Shown: one piece after another, positions 1 to 7,134 of the stretch
Position numbering within the stretch: the stretch's first letter is position 1
How the letters are laid out: each line of letters starts with the position of its first letter
Assembly: GCA_902489145.1 (NCBI GenBank)
Contig: CABTYV010000027.1
Location: 1-18,761 of the forward strand
Direction of reading: 5' to 3'
Length of the DNA stretch: 18,761 bases
Source: an uncultured Tissierellia bacterium
GTDB lineage: Bacteria; Bacillota; Clostridia; Tissierellales; Peptoniphilaceae
Position numbers and translations under genes: made by a program
Notes under the pieces: generated by a model
What the model was told of the DNA's origin: nothing
Databases searched by the model: none
The model's input: the letters and a program-made list of their open reading frames with translations, nothing else

Positions 1-585
1 CGCCTCTTTGGTCTCAACCGCTACGAGACGGCCGCCGCCATTGCCCGCGCCATGGCCAAAAAATTAGGCCATGTAGATACAGCCATGGTGGTTTCTGGGG
101 AGCGTTATCCGGATGCGATGAGCGCCGGTGTGCTGGCCGCCAATCGAAACCTTCCGATTTTGCTGGTTTCTGCCAAAAACCTGCCCAAGGAGACCGCTCA
201 GGTCATGAAGGAATTGGGCATTCAAAAGACCTATATCGCAGGTGGCCCTGCGGTTATTGGTCAGCCGGTGCGCCAACAGCTGCCGAAGTGTATCGCTTCC
301 TTTAACGGTGAAAACCGCTATGAAACGGCCGCTTTGATCGCAAAAGAGCTGCCGAATCAGAACCGGGTCTATCTGACCACCGGCCTCCAGTTTGCCGATG
401 CCCTCACCATTGGGGTGGTAGCGGGTGCTTCTGGAAATCCGCTCCTCCTCAGCGATCCCGTAGCGCTCTCCAAAGCGACCCGGTCCTATCTCATGACGCA
501 TCCCGTCCGGGAAATGGTCATCGTTGGTGGACCGATGGCGCTCTCAGCCGCCGTATTTAAAGCGGCTGCGAAGCTGGTAAAGTAG
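1..585 (+). CDS. Cell wall-binding repeat 2 (CWB2) surface protein, C-terminal fragment
   Basis: The reading frame is open from base 1, so the N-terminus lies outside the window; 194 residues are visible, ending at TAG (583-585). Two CWB2 (PF04122) repeats can be seen. Each opens with an 'RYETA' motif (LNRYETAAAIAR at about residues 6-17; ENRYETAALIAK near 104-115), carries a 'FADAL/YPDAMSAG'-like segment, and ends in a 'GGP' turn (IAGGPAVIG; IVGGPMALS). In Clostridia, tandem CWB2 repeats attach proteins non-covalently to anionic cell-wall polymer, as in C. difficile S-layer and Cwp proteins. The functional domain would lie upstream, so the protein's activity cannot be told. CWB2 modules usually come in threes, so a third repeat is probably just upstream. 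The repeats are at the C-terminus, so nothing follows the anchor. The family call is firm; the specific role is unknown. Confidence 0.9.
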   Translation, partial: RLFGLNRYETAAAIARAMAKKLGHVDTAMVVSGERYPDAMSAGVLAANRNLPILLVSAKNLPKETAQVMKELGIQKTYIAGGPAVIGQPVRQQLPKCIASFNGENRYETAALIAKELPNQNRVYLTTGLQFADALTIGVVAGASGNPLLLSDPVALSKATRSYLMTHPVREMVIVGGPMALSAAVFKAAAKLVK

Positions 586-602
586 ATTGACATTCACCCC
601 TT

Positions 603-620
603 CCCCTCCTGGGGGAGGGG
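603..620. repeat. GC-rich hairpin after the CWB2 gene (possible REP-like element)
   Basis: CCCCTCC (603-609), a TGGG loop, then GGAGGGG (614-620) form a perfect 7-bp stem with a 4-base loop, 17 bases after the stop codon. No T-run follows, so it is not a terminator by itself; it may protect the mRNA 3' end. C/G-rich hairpins of this kind are often dispersed between genes in gut Firmicutes, but only one copy is visible here, so the repeat interpretation is inference. Confidence 0.45.
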
Positions 621-625
621 GCCAT

Positions 626-676
626 AAAAGAGGCGGTTCAAAGACAGATTAGCTGTCGATGAACCGCCTCTTTTTT
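626..676. terminator. Strong intrinsic terminator, probably bidirectional
   Basis: A 15-bp perfect stem joins 626-640 (core AGAGGCGGTTCA) to 660-674 (core TGAACCGCCTCT). An inner GACAG/CTGTC stem (643-647 with 653-657) extends the hairpin, and a run of six T ends at 676. On the minus strand the same hairpin is followed by CTTTTATGG, a weaker U-tract. It sits between two convergent units, the plus-strand CWB2 gene and the minus-strand DUF6056-like gene, and probably ends both. Confidence 0.88.
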
Positions 677-719
677 ACTTTAAAGAATTAGATAAAGTCC
701 GAGCGAATCTTATGCCAAA

Positions 720-2063
720 TTAGCGCGCCTGATCGGGATTTGAAATGGTAACGGCCTTCACCCCGTAATGAAAGGCATACCAACGGTTAAACCAATAATC
801 AGGAGATTGGCGCAGGTGATAGGTTTCAGCGAGAGGGTTATAGGGGTTATGAGACTGATTTGGACGGGGAAGGAGGATCACCTCCCGTCCCGCACTTTTT
901 TGTTCCTGTAAAAGGCTTTGGGCGTGGCCCTCCTCCCGGTAGGTCTGAAGCAGGTCTTGACCGGCCTTTACGTAGGTGATCAGGGCCAGGCAGGCGATCA
1001 GAATGGATAGGCCCATGCCTATGATCCGGCCATAAGGCACGGCTTTTTGAATCCTGCTCCATAGGAGACGGCCTTGAAGCCCGCAGGCGAGTAAAAGAAA
1101 TGAATAGGTCCAACAAAAGGAGCGTGGGGCAAGGTTGGGTGTGACGATCAAGACCAGCCCCGCGGCCAAAGCAGAAAGCGCAAAAATCAAAGAAGCAGGC
1201 ACGATTTTTATCCCTTGCCAAAGGCTGATGCCATAAAAAATCAATAAAGTAAAAAGCAGAAGGCCAGAGGTTTCCATCAGGCGCTTTAATAGAAGAAAAA
1301 GGTGGGGCAGAAGGCCTGTGGCGTAGATGGATCCGGAGAGGCGATGCGCATTTCCCGGACTCAGAAGCTGCAGAAGCAGGCCGAAAGAAGCAAAGACCAC
1401 AAAGAGCAAGGGCGCCTTCAAAGAGGACCAGGATGCCGCCTTCTGCCAATGCCAATAGGCAAGGAAAAGCAGGGCCATCAAAATGATCATCCCACCGCCA
1501 TTTTCGCTAGAAGAGCCTGTGCCAAAGGCAAGGAGACACACCAGTCCGATCCGTTTTTTTTCGCCTCGCTCCCAAGAAAGAAAAGCCTGAGCAGAAAGGA
1601 GGCTCAGGAGGATCATCCAAAGATAGTTAAAGCTGCCGGACCGCCAGAGGACGGAGGCGCCAAACTGGGGAAAGGTCAGAAAAACGAAGGAAAAGAGGAA
1701 AAGATAGGGAAAAAATCGCCGCCTTTCGGGCCGCTTTTCCAGGCATTGATAGAAGAGAAAAACCAGCCCTAAGAAGGCCAGGCTATTGACCAGGACAAAA
1801 ACGGGCTTTCCTGCCAAAAGCACGCTTTGGAGGAGAAAATGAGGGAGGATGCGGCCGTTGCGTAAAAAATAATGGTGAAAAACGGAAACGGTCACATCAA
1901 AAAAATTGCGAAGGGGGCGTGTGGTGGGGGAGGGCAGGGGACCCTGGAAGATATAGAAATAGGAGATATCATCCGAAACCAGGATGCTGCTCGCATTCAA
2001 AAAAGCCATAGCGAAAAAAACGATACAAAAAAGAAAGAGAACTGCTTTTTTATTTTTGCTCAT
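720..2063 (-). CDS. DUF6056-like polytopic membrane protein (putative GT-C-fold glycosyltransferase)
   Basis: 447 residues, hydrophobic through most of its length, with about ten or more predicted membrane segments and a short soluble C-terminal tail. Landmarks resembling the DUF6056 family are an acidic pair after the first membrane helix (Asp31-Asp32 in 'VSDDISYFY'), 'RNGR' at about 68-71, 'VLWRSGSFNYLW' near 138-149, and a glycine-rich 'SSENGGG' near 185-191. An acidic residue in the first outer loop is typical of GT-C enzymes that use lipid-linked sugars, but no catalytic activity has been shown from the sequence. Its ATG (2061-2063) overlaps the end of the zinc-ribbon gene by 14 bases, so translation is probably coupled. 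It is the last gene of the glnS-yfhO run and ends at the shared terminator near 626-676. The family call is by motif memory, without a profile search. Confidence 0.65.
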   Translation of the reverse strand: MSKNKKAVLFLFCIVFFAMAFLNASSILVSDDISYFYIFQGPLPSPTTRPLRNFFDVTVSVFHHYFLRNGRILPHFLLQSVLLAGKPVFVLVNSLAFLGLVFLFYQCLEKRPERRRFFPYLFLFSFVFLTFPQFGASVLWRSGSFNYLWMILLSLLSAQAFLSWERGEKKRIGLVCLLAFGTGSSSENGGGMIILMALLFLAYWHWQKAASWSSLKAPLLFVVFASFGLLLQLLSPGNAHRLSGSIYATGLLPHLFLLLKRLMETSGLLLFTLLIFYGISLWQGIKIVPASLIFALSALAAGLVLIVTPNLAPRSFCWTYSFLLLACGLQGRLLWSRIQKAVPYGRIIGMGLSILIACLALITYVKAGQDLLQTYREEGHAQSLLQEQKSAGREVILLPRPNQSHNPYNPLAETYHLRQSPDYWFNRWYAFHYGVKAVTISNPDQAR

Positions 2064-2370
2064 GGATCTTCCTCCACTCGTCTTGTTGGGCTCGAATGTC
2101 TTTGGCTCGAATGATGCTGGACTTATAAAGCGGCTCCTGACAATGAGGACAGGATTTGGGAAAGGGAAACATCGTTTTTAAATGATTGCCGCAGTGAGGA
2201 CAGCGAAAATAGTGATAATCCAGGTAGGCCGCCGGTAGAAGAAGGGCGATAAAAAGAAGCTCCTGGATCCAAAGCCGCCCCTTCATGGGGCCGACCCAAT
2301 AGGAAAGCAGGGCGCCCACCATCCCCAGGCGCAAGAGGAGATGGAAGAGGCGGGTTAGGGCCAGCGGCAT
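2050..2370 (-). CDS. Small membrane protein with C-terminal zinc ribbon
   Basis: 106 residues. Two hydrophobic segments (about 8-27 and 34-50) are followed by a cytosolic-looking tail with two CPHC knuckles, at Cys57/Cys60 and Cys74/Cys77. This is a classic four-cysteine zinc-ribbon arrangement with 13 residues between the pairs. The remaining tail is basic and charged. I do not recognise a named family. The start codon directly follows the yfhO stop (TAGATG), and the end overlaps the next gene by 14 bases, so it is translated as the middle member of a coupled trio. It could be an accessory or assembly factor for one of the two large membrane proteins, but that is inferred only from position. 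The pairing of cysteines and the tight coupling argue that it is a real gene and not a chance frame. Confidence 0.75.
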   Translation of the reverse strand: MPLALTRLFHLLLRLGMVGALLSYWVGPMKGRLWIQELLFIALLLPAAYLDYHYFRCPHCGNHLKTMFPFPKSCPHCQEPLYKSSIIRAKDIRAQQDEWRKIHEQK

Positions 2371-5163
2371 CTAGGCCTCCTCCTGGCGGTAGGCCTTTAT
2401 AAAGTGAAATTTTCCTTTTCGCTCGTAGCGTCTTTTTTCTTTGCCCTGTCTTAAATAGGTCATCTCACAGAAAAGAAGCACGATCAGAGAAAGGGCCGAC
2501 GTAATCAGGCCGGGCACCCAGTAGGGATTTTGATAGGTCAGACGAAGCGCATGGGTTCCTTCTGGAACCTCCATGGCGGTCAAACCGTCCAGGGCCATAA
2601 AGGTCGCTATGGGCGCGCCATCCAGTTCAGCCCTCCATCCTTCATCATACGGAATGGAAAGAAGGAGATAGGGGGTAGAAGCGGTCGCTGTAAAATGGCC
2701 CGCTATCAGGGTTTCGCTTCGATGGTCCACCTGGAGGCCCATCTGTCTTTGAAACTGGACGGCCTGCTTCCAAGCCGCTTCATCGAAACGGAAAAGGGAA
2801 ATATTATTAACGCTAAAGGCGGAAGCATCGGGCTGGAGCTGAACCCGGAAAAATTGCTCTTTTCGTTCATCCAGCGCAGAAGCAACGTTATAAACCTGAG
2901 AAAAACGGACATCGCCGGTTCGACGGTTGGGCAGCTTCTTGTTATTTAAGATAAATTTGGTCTCCTTGGGTTTGAGGGTATTGGAGACCGTTAGATAATA
3001 AGAAGCGCCGGCATCGGTCGTAAAGCGGTAGTCGGCATAGGCGGTTTTTTTCTTTTCGATCCGGTTATAGCGGGTAACGAGCTCACTTTCCCGAAAAGGT
3101 CGTAGATTTTTTAGCTTGGCTTGGGCCACCGGCTTGCGCTCAAAATAATTGATATTGCCTGACGTTCCGTCGATCAAGTTCGCTATCCGGTCCTGGCTAT
3201 CGATCGGATTGGACCGACCAAAAGAGAAATGACGCAATTCCTTTTCTGCCAGCAGGCCCAGGGGCATGGGTTGCTGGATTTCATAGACGCCAATCCAGGG
3301 AAGCGACTTTACCTTTTTCATTTCTTTGAGATCGGGCCGCAGGGATCGATTGTTCATGTGGTCAGAGCCAGGCTGGGCGAGCCTATTTTCAGCCTGGGCG
3401 GACAGGTAGTAGCGCAGGGCAAAAAGCCCATCAGTCAGCTTGGTGGGGTTGGTGCCATTGACCGAGTTGGAGGTTACGGGGAAGCCCAAACCAGCGAGCA
3501 CGTTGATGGTGGTGCGGTTGAGATCCGAGTTAAAATGGCTCAAGCCGGGATATTGAAAGCGCATGGCATCATTGTTATCATGCCGAAAACCCATTTCAAT
3601 CCGGTAGAATTCCTCCTGATTGGGTCGAAGGCCCTCGAGCGCTCCTTGAACGGTGCGTTCATAAAAGGCAAACTCATCCAAAGATTCGTAGGAATAGCAT
3701 CCGGTAAGGAAGGCGCTATGCAGGCCCATCTCCGCAAAGCTGATCAAACAGAGGACCAGGAAGGCCTGTCGGCGAAGGAGCAGGGATTGACCCTTCATCC
3801 ATTGATAGCACAAATAAGCCATAATCACCACCAGAACAAGGGTGGCAAAGAGGTGATAGGGGGTCAAAAACTTCTCGAATCGCTTGGGGAAGAACAGAAA
3901 ATAGACGATCAAGAGAACATAAAAAAGCAGGGTCACCAGAAGCCCTAGAGGCGCAGTAAATCGGATTCGCATGGCGCTTCGATAGCCAATCCAGACCAGA
4001 AAAAAGGAAAGCAGCCAGGAATAGCGGTAAATATACCACAGGGGGTGCTGCATCCCGTGCCAGACGAGATTGATGGCATCAATGCCCATGGAAAAATAGA
4101 AGACCAGGAGGATCAGAAGCGTGGCCAGCTTTTCTCGGAAGCGGATGGTCCGATTGAGGAAAAAAAGCACCAATAGGAAGCTGATGATTGTTCCCACAAA
4201 ATAGTTCGGCAGTCCATAAGGCACTTCATCGTAGGAAAAGGCGCCGGGAAAAATTTTGGCGAAAAAGTCCTGGGGGGGATAATTCCACTTCCATTTCGGG
4301 ATGACCTCATTTGCATAGGAGCCCTTGGATAGAACGATAGAATGAAAGCTGGGCGCCAAAATAAAAGCCGCCAAGCCAGCCCCAATCAAGGAATAAAACA
4401 GAAATACACCGTAGTTCTTCAGACACCGCTTGGTCCATTGGCCGGGGCTAAAGCGACGGTCCCGGGCAGTGCGCATGAGGGCATAAGCGGCATAAAAAGC
4501 CAGGAACAGGCAGGCCATATAGGCCATGTAATAGTTTACAATCATCAGGTAGGCGAGGCTCAAGACATAGGGGATGGGATTTTTTCCCGCCAGCAGTCTT
4601 TCTAAAAAGAGGACAACGATGGGAAAGAAAAGGATGACGTCCAACCACATATGATTGAGCATAAAGGCAACGGCATAGGAGCAGAGGCCATATAGGGTCG
4701 AAAATAAAACGACCCGAAAATCACGTCCTTTTTCATGACATACCAAGAGAATGGCAAAATTCAAGCCAGCCAGGCCCAGCTTCAGAAGCTGGACGAGCAG
4801 AATGGCATAGGGTAGGTTTTCTCTTGAAAAGAGAAAGAAAAGGAGATGGAGGGGGGAAAGCATATAATAGGAAAAGGTCCCCGCCATACCTCCGCCCAGG
4901 GACTTCGACCAGCTGTAAAAAAAGCCGCTGCTATCCGTCAAAGCATGGCGAAAGGCTTCATAGAAGCCGACGTATTCGTTACGAAGGTCCACCGCCATGC
5001 TCGTCTGCAAGCCGAAGGGGAAGATCCCGGCATACACCATGCCGGGGATCATCAAAAGGATCGGCATGAGGAAGGAAAGACACAAAAGCCAGAAAAGCTT
5101 GGATCCTTGCCTTTTGGTGCGCACGACAATGACCTGATTTTTTCCCCAGTAGATCTGTTTCAT
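2371..5163 (-). CDS. yfhO: YfhO family membrane protein (GT-C-like, cell-surface glycosylation)
   Basis: 930 residues, within the usual size range for YfhO (PF09586). The N-terminal half is a multi-pass membrane domain starting near residue 24. It has the family's acidic outer loop 'AVDLRNEYVGFYEA' (Asp59) and then 'SLGGGMAGTFSYYMLSPLHLL', very like the conserved YfhO segment. A large extracytoplasmic domain (about 490-880) follows, and a single C-terminal helix ('ITSALSLIVLLFCEMTYL') precedes a basic tail. YfhO proteins are linked to glycosylating lipoteichoic acid or other envelope glycans with a CsbB-type enzyme supplying lipid-linked sugar. No CsbB or GtcA homologue is in this window. An AAGGAAA Shine-Dalgarno lies upstream of the ATG at 5163. 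The gene follows glnS by 30 bases and abuts the zinc-ribbon gene, which suggests one transcript. The family call is confident; the substrate is unknown. Confidence 0.88.
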   Translation of the reverse strand: MKQIYWGKNQVIVVRTKRQGSKLFWLLCLSFLMPILLMIPGMVYAGIFPFGLQTSMAVDLRNEYVGFYEAFRHALTDSSGFFYSWSKSLGGGMAGTFSYYMLSPLHLLFFLFSRENLPYAILLVQLLKLGLAGLNFAILLVCHEKGRDFRVVLFSTLYGLCSYAVAFMLNHMWLDVILFFPIVVLFLERLLAGKNPIPYVLSLAYLMIVNYYMAYMACLFLAFYAAYALMRTARDRRFSPGQWTKRCLKNYGVFLFYSLIGAGLAAFILAPSFHSIVLSKGSYANEVIPKWKWNYPPQDFFAKIFPGAFSYDEVPYGLPNYFVGTIISFLLVLFFLNRTIRFREKLATLLILLVFYFSMGIDAINLVWHGMQHPLWYIYRYSWLLSFFLVWIGYRSAMRIRFTAPLGLLVTLLFYVLLIVYFLFFPKRFEKFLTPYHLFATLVLVVIMAYLCYQWMKGQSLLLRRQAFLVLCLISFAEMGLHSAFLTGCYSYESLDEFAFYERTVQGALEGLRPNQEEFYRIEMGFRHDNNDAMRFQYPGLSHFNSDLNRTTINVLAGLGFPVTSNSVNGTNPTKLTDGLFALRYYLSAQAENRLAQPGSDHMNNRSLRPDLKEMKKVKSLPWIGVYEIQQPMPLGLLAEKELRHFSFGRSNPIDSQDRIANLIDGTSGNINYFERKPVAQAKLKNLRPFRESELVTRYNRIEKKKTAYADYRFTTDAGASYYLTVSNTLKPKETKFILNNKKLPNRRTGDVRFSQVYNVASALDERKEQFFRVQLQPDASAFSVNNISLFRFDEAAWKQAVQFQRQMGLQVDHRSETLIAGHFTATASTPYLLLSIPYDEGWRAELDGAPIATFMALDGLTAMEVPEGTHALRLTYQNPYWVPGLITSALSLIVLLFCEMTYLRQGKEKRRYERKGKFHFIKAYRQEEA

Positions 5164-5193
5164 CCTTGGTTTCCTTTTCTATCCTTCGAACCC

Positions 5194-6909
5194 CTATTTT
5201 CCCGGCTGATAGGAATCGCGCAGACTAACAATTTGATTGTAAATGCGGGCGGTCGGGGTCGATTTTCGGTCCTCTACAAAGTATCCCTGTCGCATAAATT
5301 GGACCTGACTCGGCTCGTGGCTCGGATCCACCAGCCAGGGCTCCACATAGCAGGGGGAGAGAACCTGGCAGGAGTTGGGATTTAAAAGATCCACATAGTC
5401 CCGATCCTCCCCGTCCGGATTTTCAACCGTAAAGAGCGGCTCATAGCATTTAACTTGACAGGCGACGCCTTCTGAGACTGGCACCCAGTGGATGGTCCCC
5501 TTGATTTTACGACCATCGGATGGGTTTCCGCCAAAGGAGTCGGGCTCATAGTCCGCATGAACGACGTTTACGCGTCCACTTTCGTCGGTTTCATAGGAGG
5601 TGCACTTGACAATATAGGCGTTCATCAGACGGACTTCATTGCCCGGATAGAGACGGAAATATTTCTTGGGAGGATCCATTTCGAAGTCCGCCCGCTCTAT
5701 CCAAAGCTCTTTTCCAAAGGGGCAGGTATGACTGCCCATGTCGGGGTCCTTGGGGTGGTTGGAAATGCGGCAGAGGGGGTGGTCATCCTCCGGGAAATTA
5801 TCAATGACCAGCCGAATGGGATCTAGGACGGCCATCGCTCTCGGTGCCTTGCGGTTGAGGTGGTCGCGGACGAAATATTCCAGCTGCCGGTAATCCACCA
5901 TAGAGTCAGTTTTCGAGACGCCCACGGATTCAATAAATTCGACGATGGCCTCCGGTGGATAGCCGCGGCGACGCATGCCACACAGGGTGGGGAGACGGGG
6001 ATCATCCCAGCCATCGACCAGGCCTTCTTCTACCAGATGGCGTAATTTGCGCTTGGACATCACGGTATTGGTCATATTGAGGCGTGCAAATTCAATCTGA
6101 CGCGGCTGGTGGTCCATCTGGGTCTCTTCAATGACCCAGTTGTAAAGCGGACGGTGGGCTTCAAATTCTACTGTACAAAGGGAGTAATTGACCCCCTCAA
6201 TGGCATCCTCCAGGGGATGAGCAAAATCATACATGGGATAGATGCACCAGGCATCGCCAGTTTGGTGGTGAGTCTTATGGGCGATCCGGTAGAGTACCGG
6301 GTCTCTCATGTTCATGTTGCCGCTTTCCATGTCAATTTTGGCGCGCAGGGTCTTTTCCCCCTCCTGAAACTCACCGGCTCGCATGCGCGCGAAGAGATCC
6401 AAATTCTCTTCTACCGATCGATCCCGGTTCGGGGAAGGGGTGCCCGGACGGTTGAAGTCGCCGCGACTCTCGCGGATCTCCTCTGGGCTCTGATCATCCA
6501 CATAGGCTTTTCCACGGCGAATGAGCATCTGGGCTGCCTCATACATCTGCTCAAAATAGGAGGAGGCATAATAAAAGCGATCGCCCCAGTCATAGCCCAG
6601 CCAATGGATGTCTTCCTTGATGGCATCGATGAACATCTGTTCTTCTTTGGCTGGATTGGTATCATCCATACGGAGATTACAAAGGCCCCCGTATTTTTGC
6701 GCTGTGCCAAAATCCAGGCAAATCGCTTTGGCATGGCCGATGTGAAGCAGGCCATTTGGTTCGGGCGGGAAGCGTGTATGAATCTTTTGTCCATAGGTCC
6801 GGCCACCGGGCTTTTGTTCTTCTTCTATAATTTGATGGATGAAATGATTCGCATTGCTGTCCATTTCTTCCAGCCTTTCGTCGGTTTGGGGCAGATTATT
6901 TTTCTGCAT
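5194..6909 (-). CDS. glnS: Glutaminyl-tRNA synthetase
   Basis: 571 residues, close to the 554 of E. coli GlnRS. It charges tRNA-Gln directly with glutamine in the cytosol. Class I signatures are clear: 'PPEPNGLLHIGHAKAI' with HIGH at residues 56-59, and 'VMSKRKLRHL' with the KMSKS-equivalent MSKRK at 284-288. 'PPEPNG' with HIGHAK is diagnostic for GlnRS over bacterial GluRS, as is the C-terminal beta-barrel anticodon region ending near 'FVEDRKSTPTARIYNQIVSLRD'. The start at 6909 is supported by AAAGGAG seven bases upstream. Many Firmicutes instead make Gln-tRNA through GatCAB, so a glnS gene is a lineage marker, known in some Clostridia. It leads the run glnS-yfhO-zinc ribbon-DUF6056. Its leader carries a hairpin and no recognisable T-box (see those entries). 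Confidence 0.97.
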   Translation of the reverse strand: MQKNNLPQTDERLEEMDSNANHFIHQIIEEEQKPGGRTYGQKIHTRFPPEPNGLLHIGHAKAICLDFGTAQKYGGLCNLRMDDTNPAKEEQMFIDAIKEDIHWLGYDWGDRFYYASSYFEQMYEAAQMLIRRGKAYVDDQSPEEIRESRGDFNRPGTPSPNRDRSVEENLDLFARMRAGEFQEGEKTLRAKIDMESGNMNMRDPVLYRIAHKTHHQTGDAWCIYPMYDFAHPLEDAIEGVNYSLCTVEFEAHRPLYNWVIEETQMDHQPRQIEFARLNMTNTVMSKRKLRHLVEEGLVDGWDDPRLPTLCGMRRRGYPPEAIVEFIESVGVSKTDSMVDYRQLEYFVRDHLNRKAPRAMAVLDPIRLVIDNFPEDDHPLCRISNHPKDPDMGSHTCPFGKELWIERADFEMDPPKKYFRLYPGNEVRLMNAYIVKCTSYETDESGRVNVVHADYEPDSFGGNPSDGRKIKGTIHWVPVSEGVACQVKCYEPLFTVENPDGEDRDYVDLLNPNSCQVLSPCYVEPWLVDPSHEPSQVQFMRQGYFVEDRKSTPTARIYNQIVSLRDSYQPGK

Positions 6910-6933
6910 AAGGGACTCCTTTCTGAAGCAACA

Positions 6934-6952
6934 AATCGAGTTGGACTCGATT
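6934..6952 (-). promoter_or_regulatory. Hairpin in the glnS leader
   Basis: AATCGAG (6934-6940) and CTCGATT (6946-6952) form a perfect 7-bp stem with a 5-base loop, a few bases upstream of the glnS Shine-Dalgarno. No T-run follows in the direction of transcription, so it is not a terminator. It would lie within the first 30 bases of the transcript if the extended -10 at 6967-6975 is used. A role in translation control or mRNA stability is inference. Confidence 0.5.
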
Positions 6953-6966
6953 CTGAGCTGTTCCTT

Positions 6967-6975
6967 ATTTTATCA
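6967..6975 (-). promoter_or_regulatory. Putative extended -10 promoter of glnS
   Basis: Read on the minus strand, TGATAAAAT gives a TG extension followed by the -10 TAAAAT (6967-6972). No good -35 is found 17 bases upstream, so recognition would depend on the extended -10. The predicted start near 6960 gives a leader of about 50 bases. A second possible promoter further upstream (TTGTCA at 7072-7077, CATAAT at 7047-7052) has a poor 19-base spacer. Confidence 0.45.
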
Positions 6976-7050
6976 TGTTTTGAGAAGGATAGCGGGGAGG
7001 AGGGCAGAAAGCACGCAAGATTAAACGAGCTTATTTTGATTTTTAAATTA

Positions 7051-7076
7051 TGTCGCAAAATACATATTTTGTGACA
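7051..7076. promoter_or_regulatory. 26-bp near-perfect palindrome upstream of glnS (possible operator)
   Basis: The half-sites TGTCGCAAAATAC and ATATTTTGTGACA are inverted copies apart from one internal G/T mismatch and the central CA. The site is AT-rich in the middle with TGTC/GACA ends, as in operators bound by dimeric repressors. It overlaps a weak upstream promoter for glnS. There is no T-run after it on either strand, so it is a poor terminator candidate. I could not match it to a known regulator: it is neither a Rex nor a CcpA site, and it is unlike the LexA boxes seen at 15802-15845. Confidence 0.4.
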
Positions 7077-7134
7077 ACAAGGAGAACCGTTCAGGAAAAG
7101 TTGGATTGGGCTGAAAATCGCCCCATTCCGCCTT

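Noticed and set aside
3229..3948. A 239-codon open frame on the plus strand opposite yfhO
   Set aside because: Antisense to a conserved membrane protein, and its own translation shows no family features.
6109..7074. A 321-codon open frame on the plus strand opposite glnS
   Set aside because: It is antisense to a clear GlnRS with intact motifs, has no recognisable domain or ribosome binding site, and is a codon-bias shadow.
7108..7124. GGGC/GCCC hairpin after the transglutaminase gene as a terminator
   Set aside because: The stem needs a bulge, is short, and no T-run follows in the direction of transcription.
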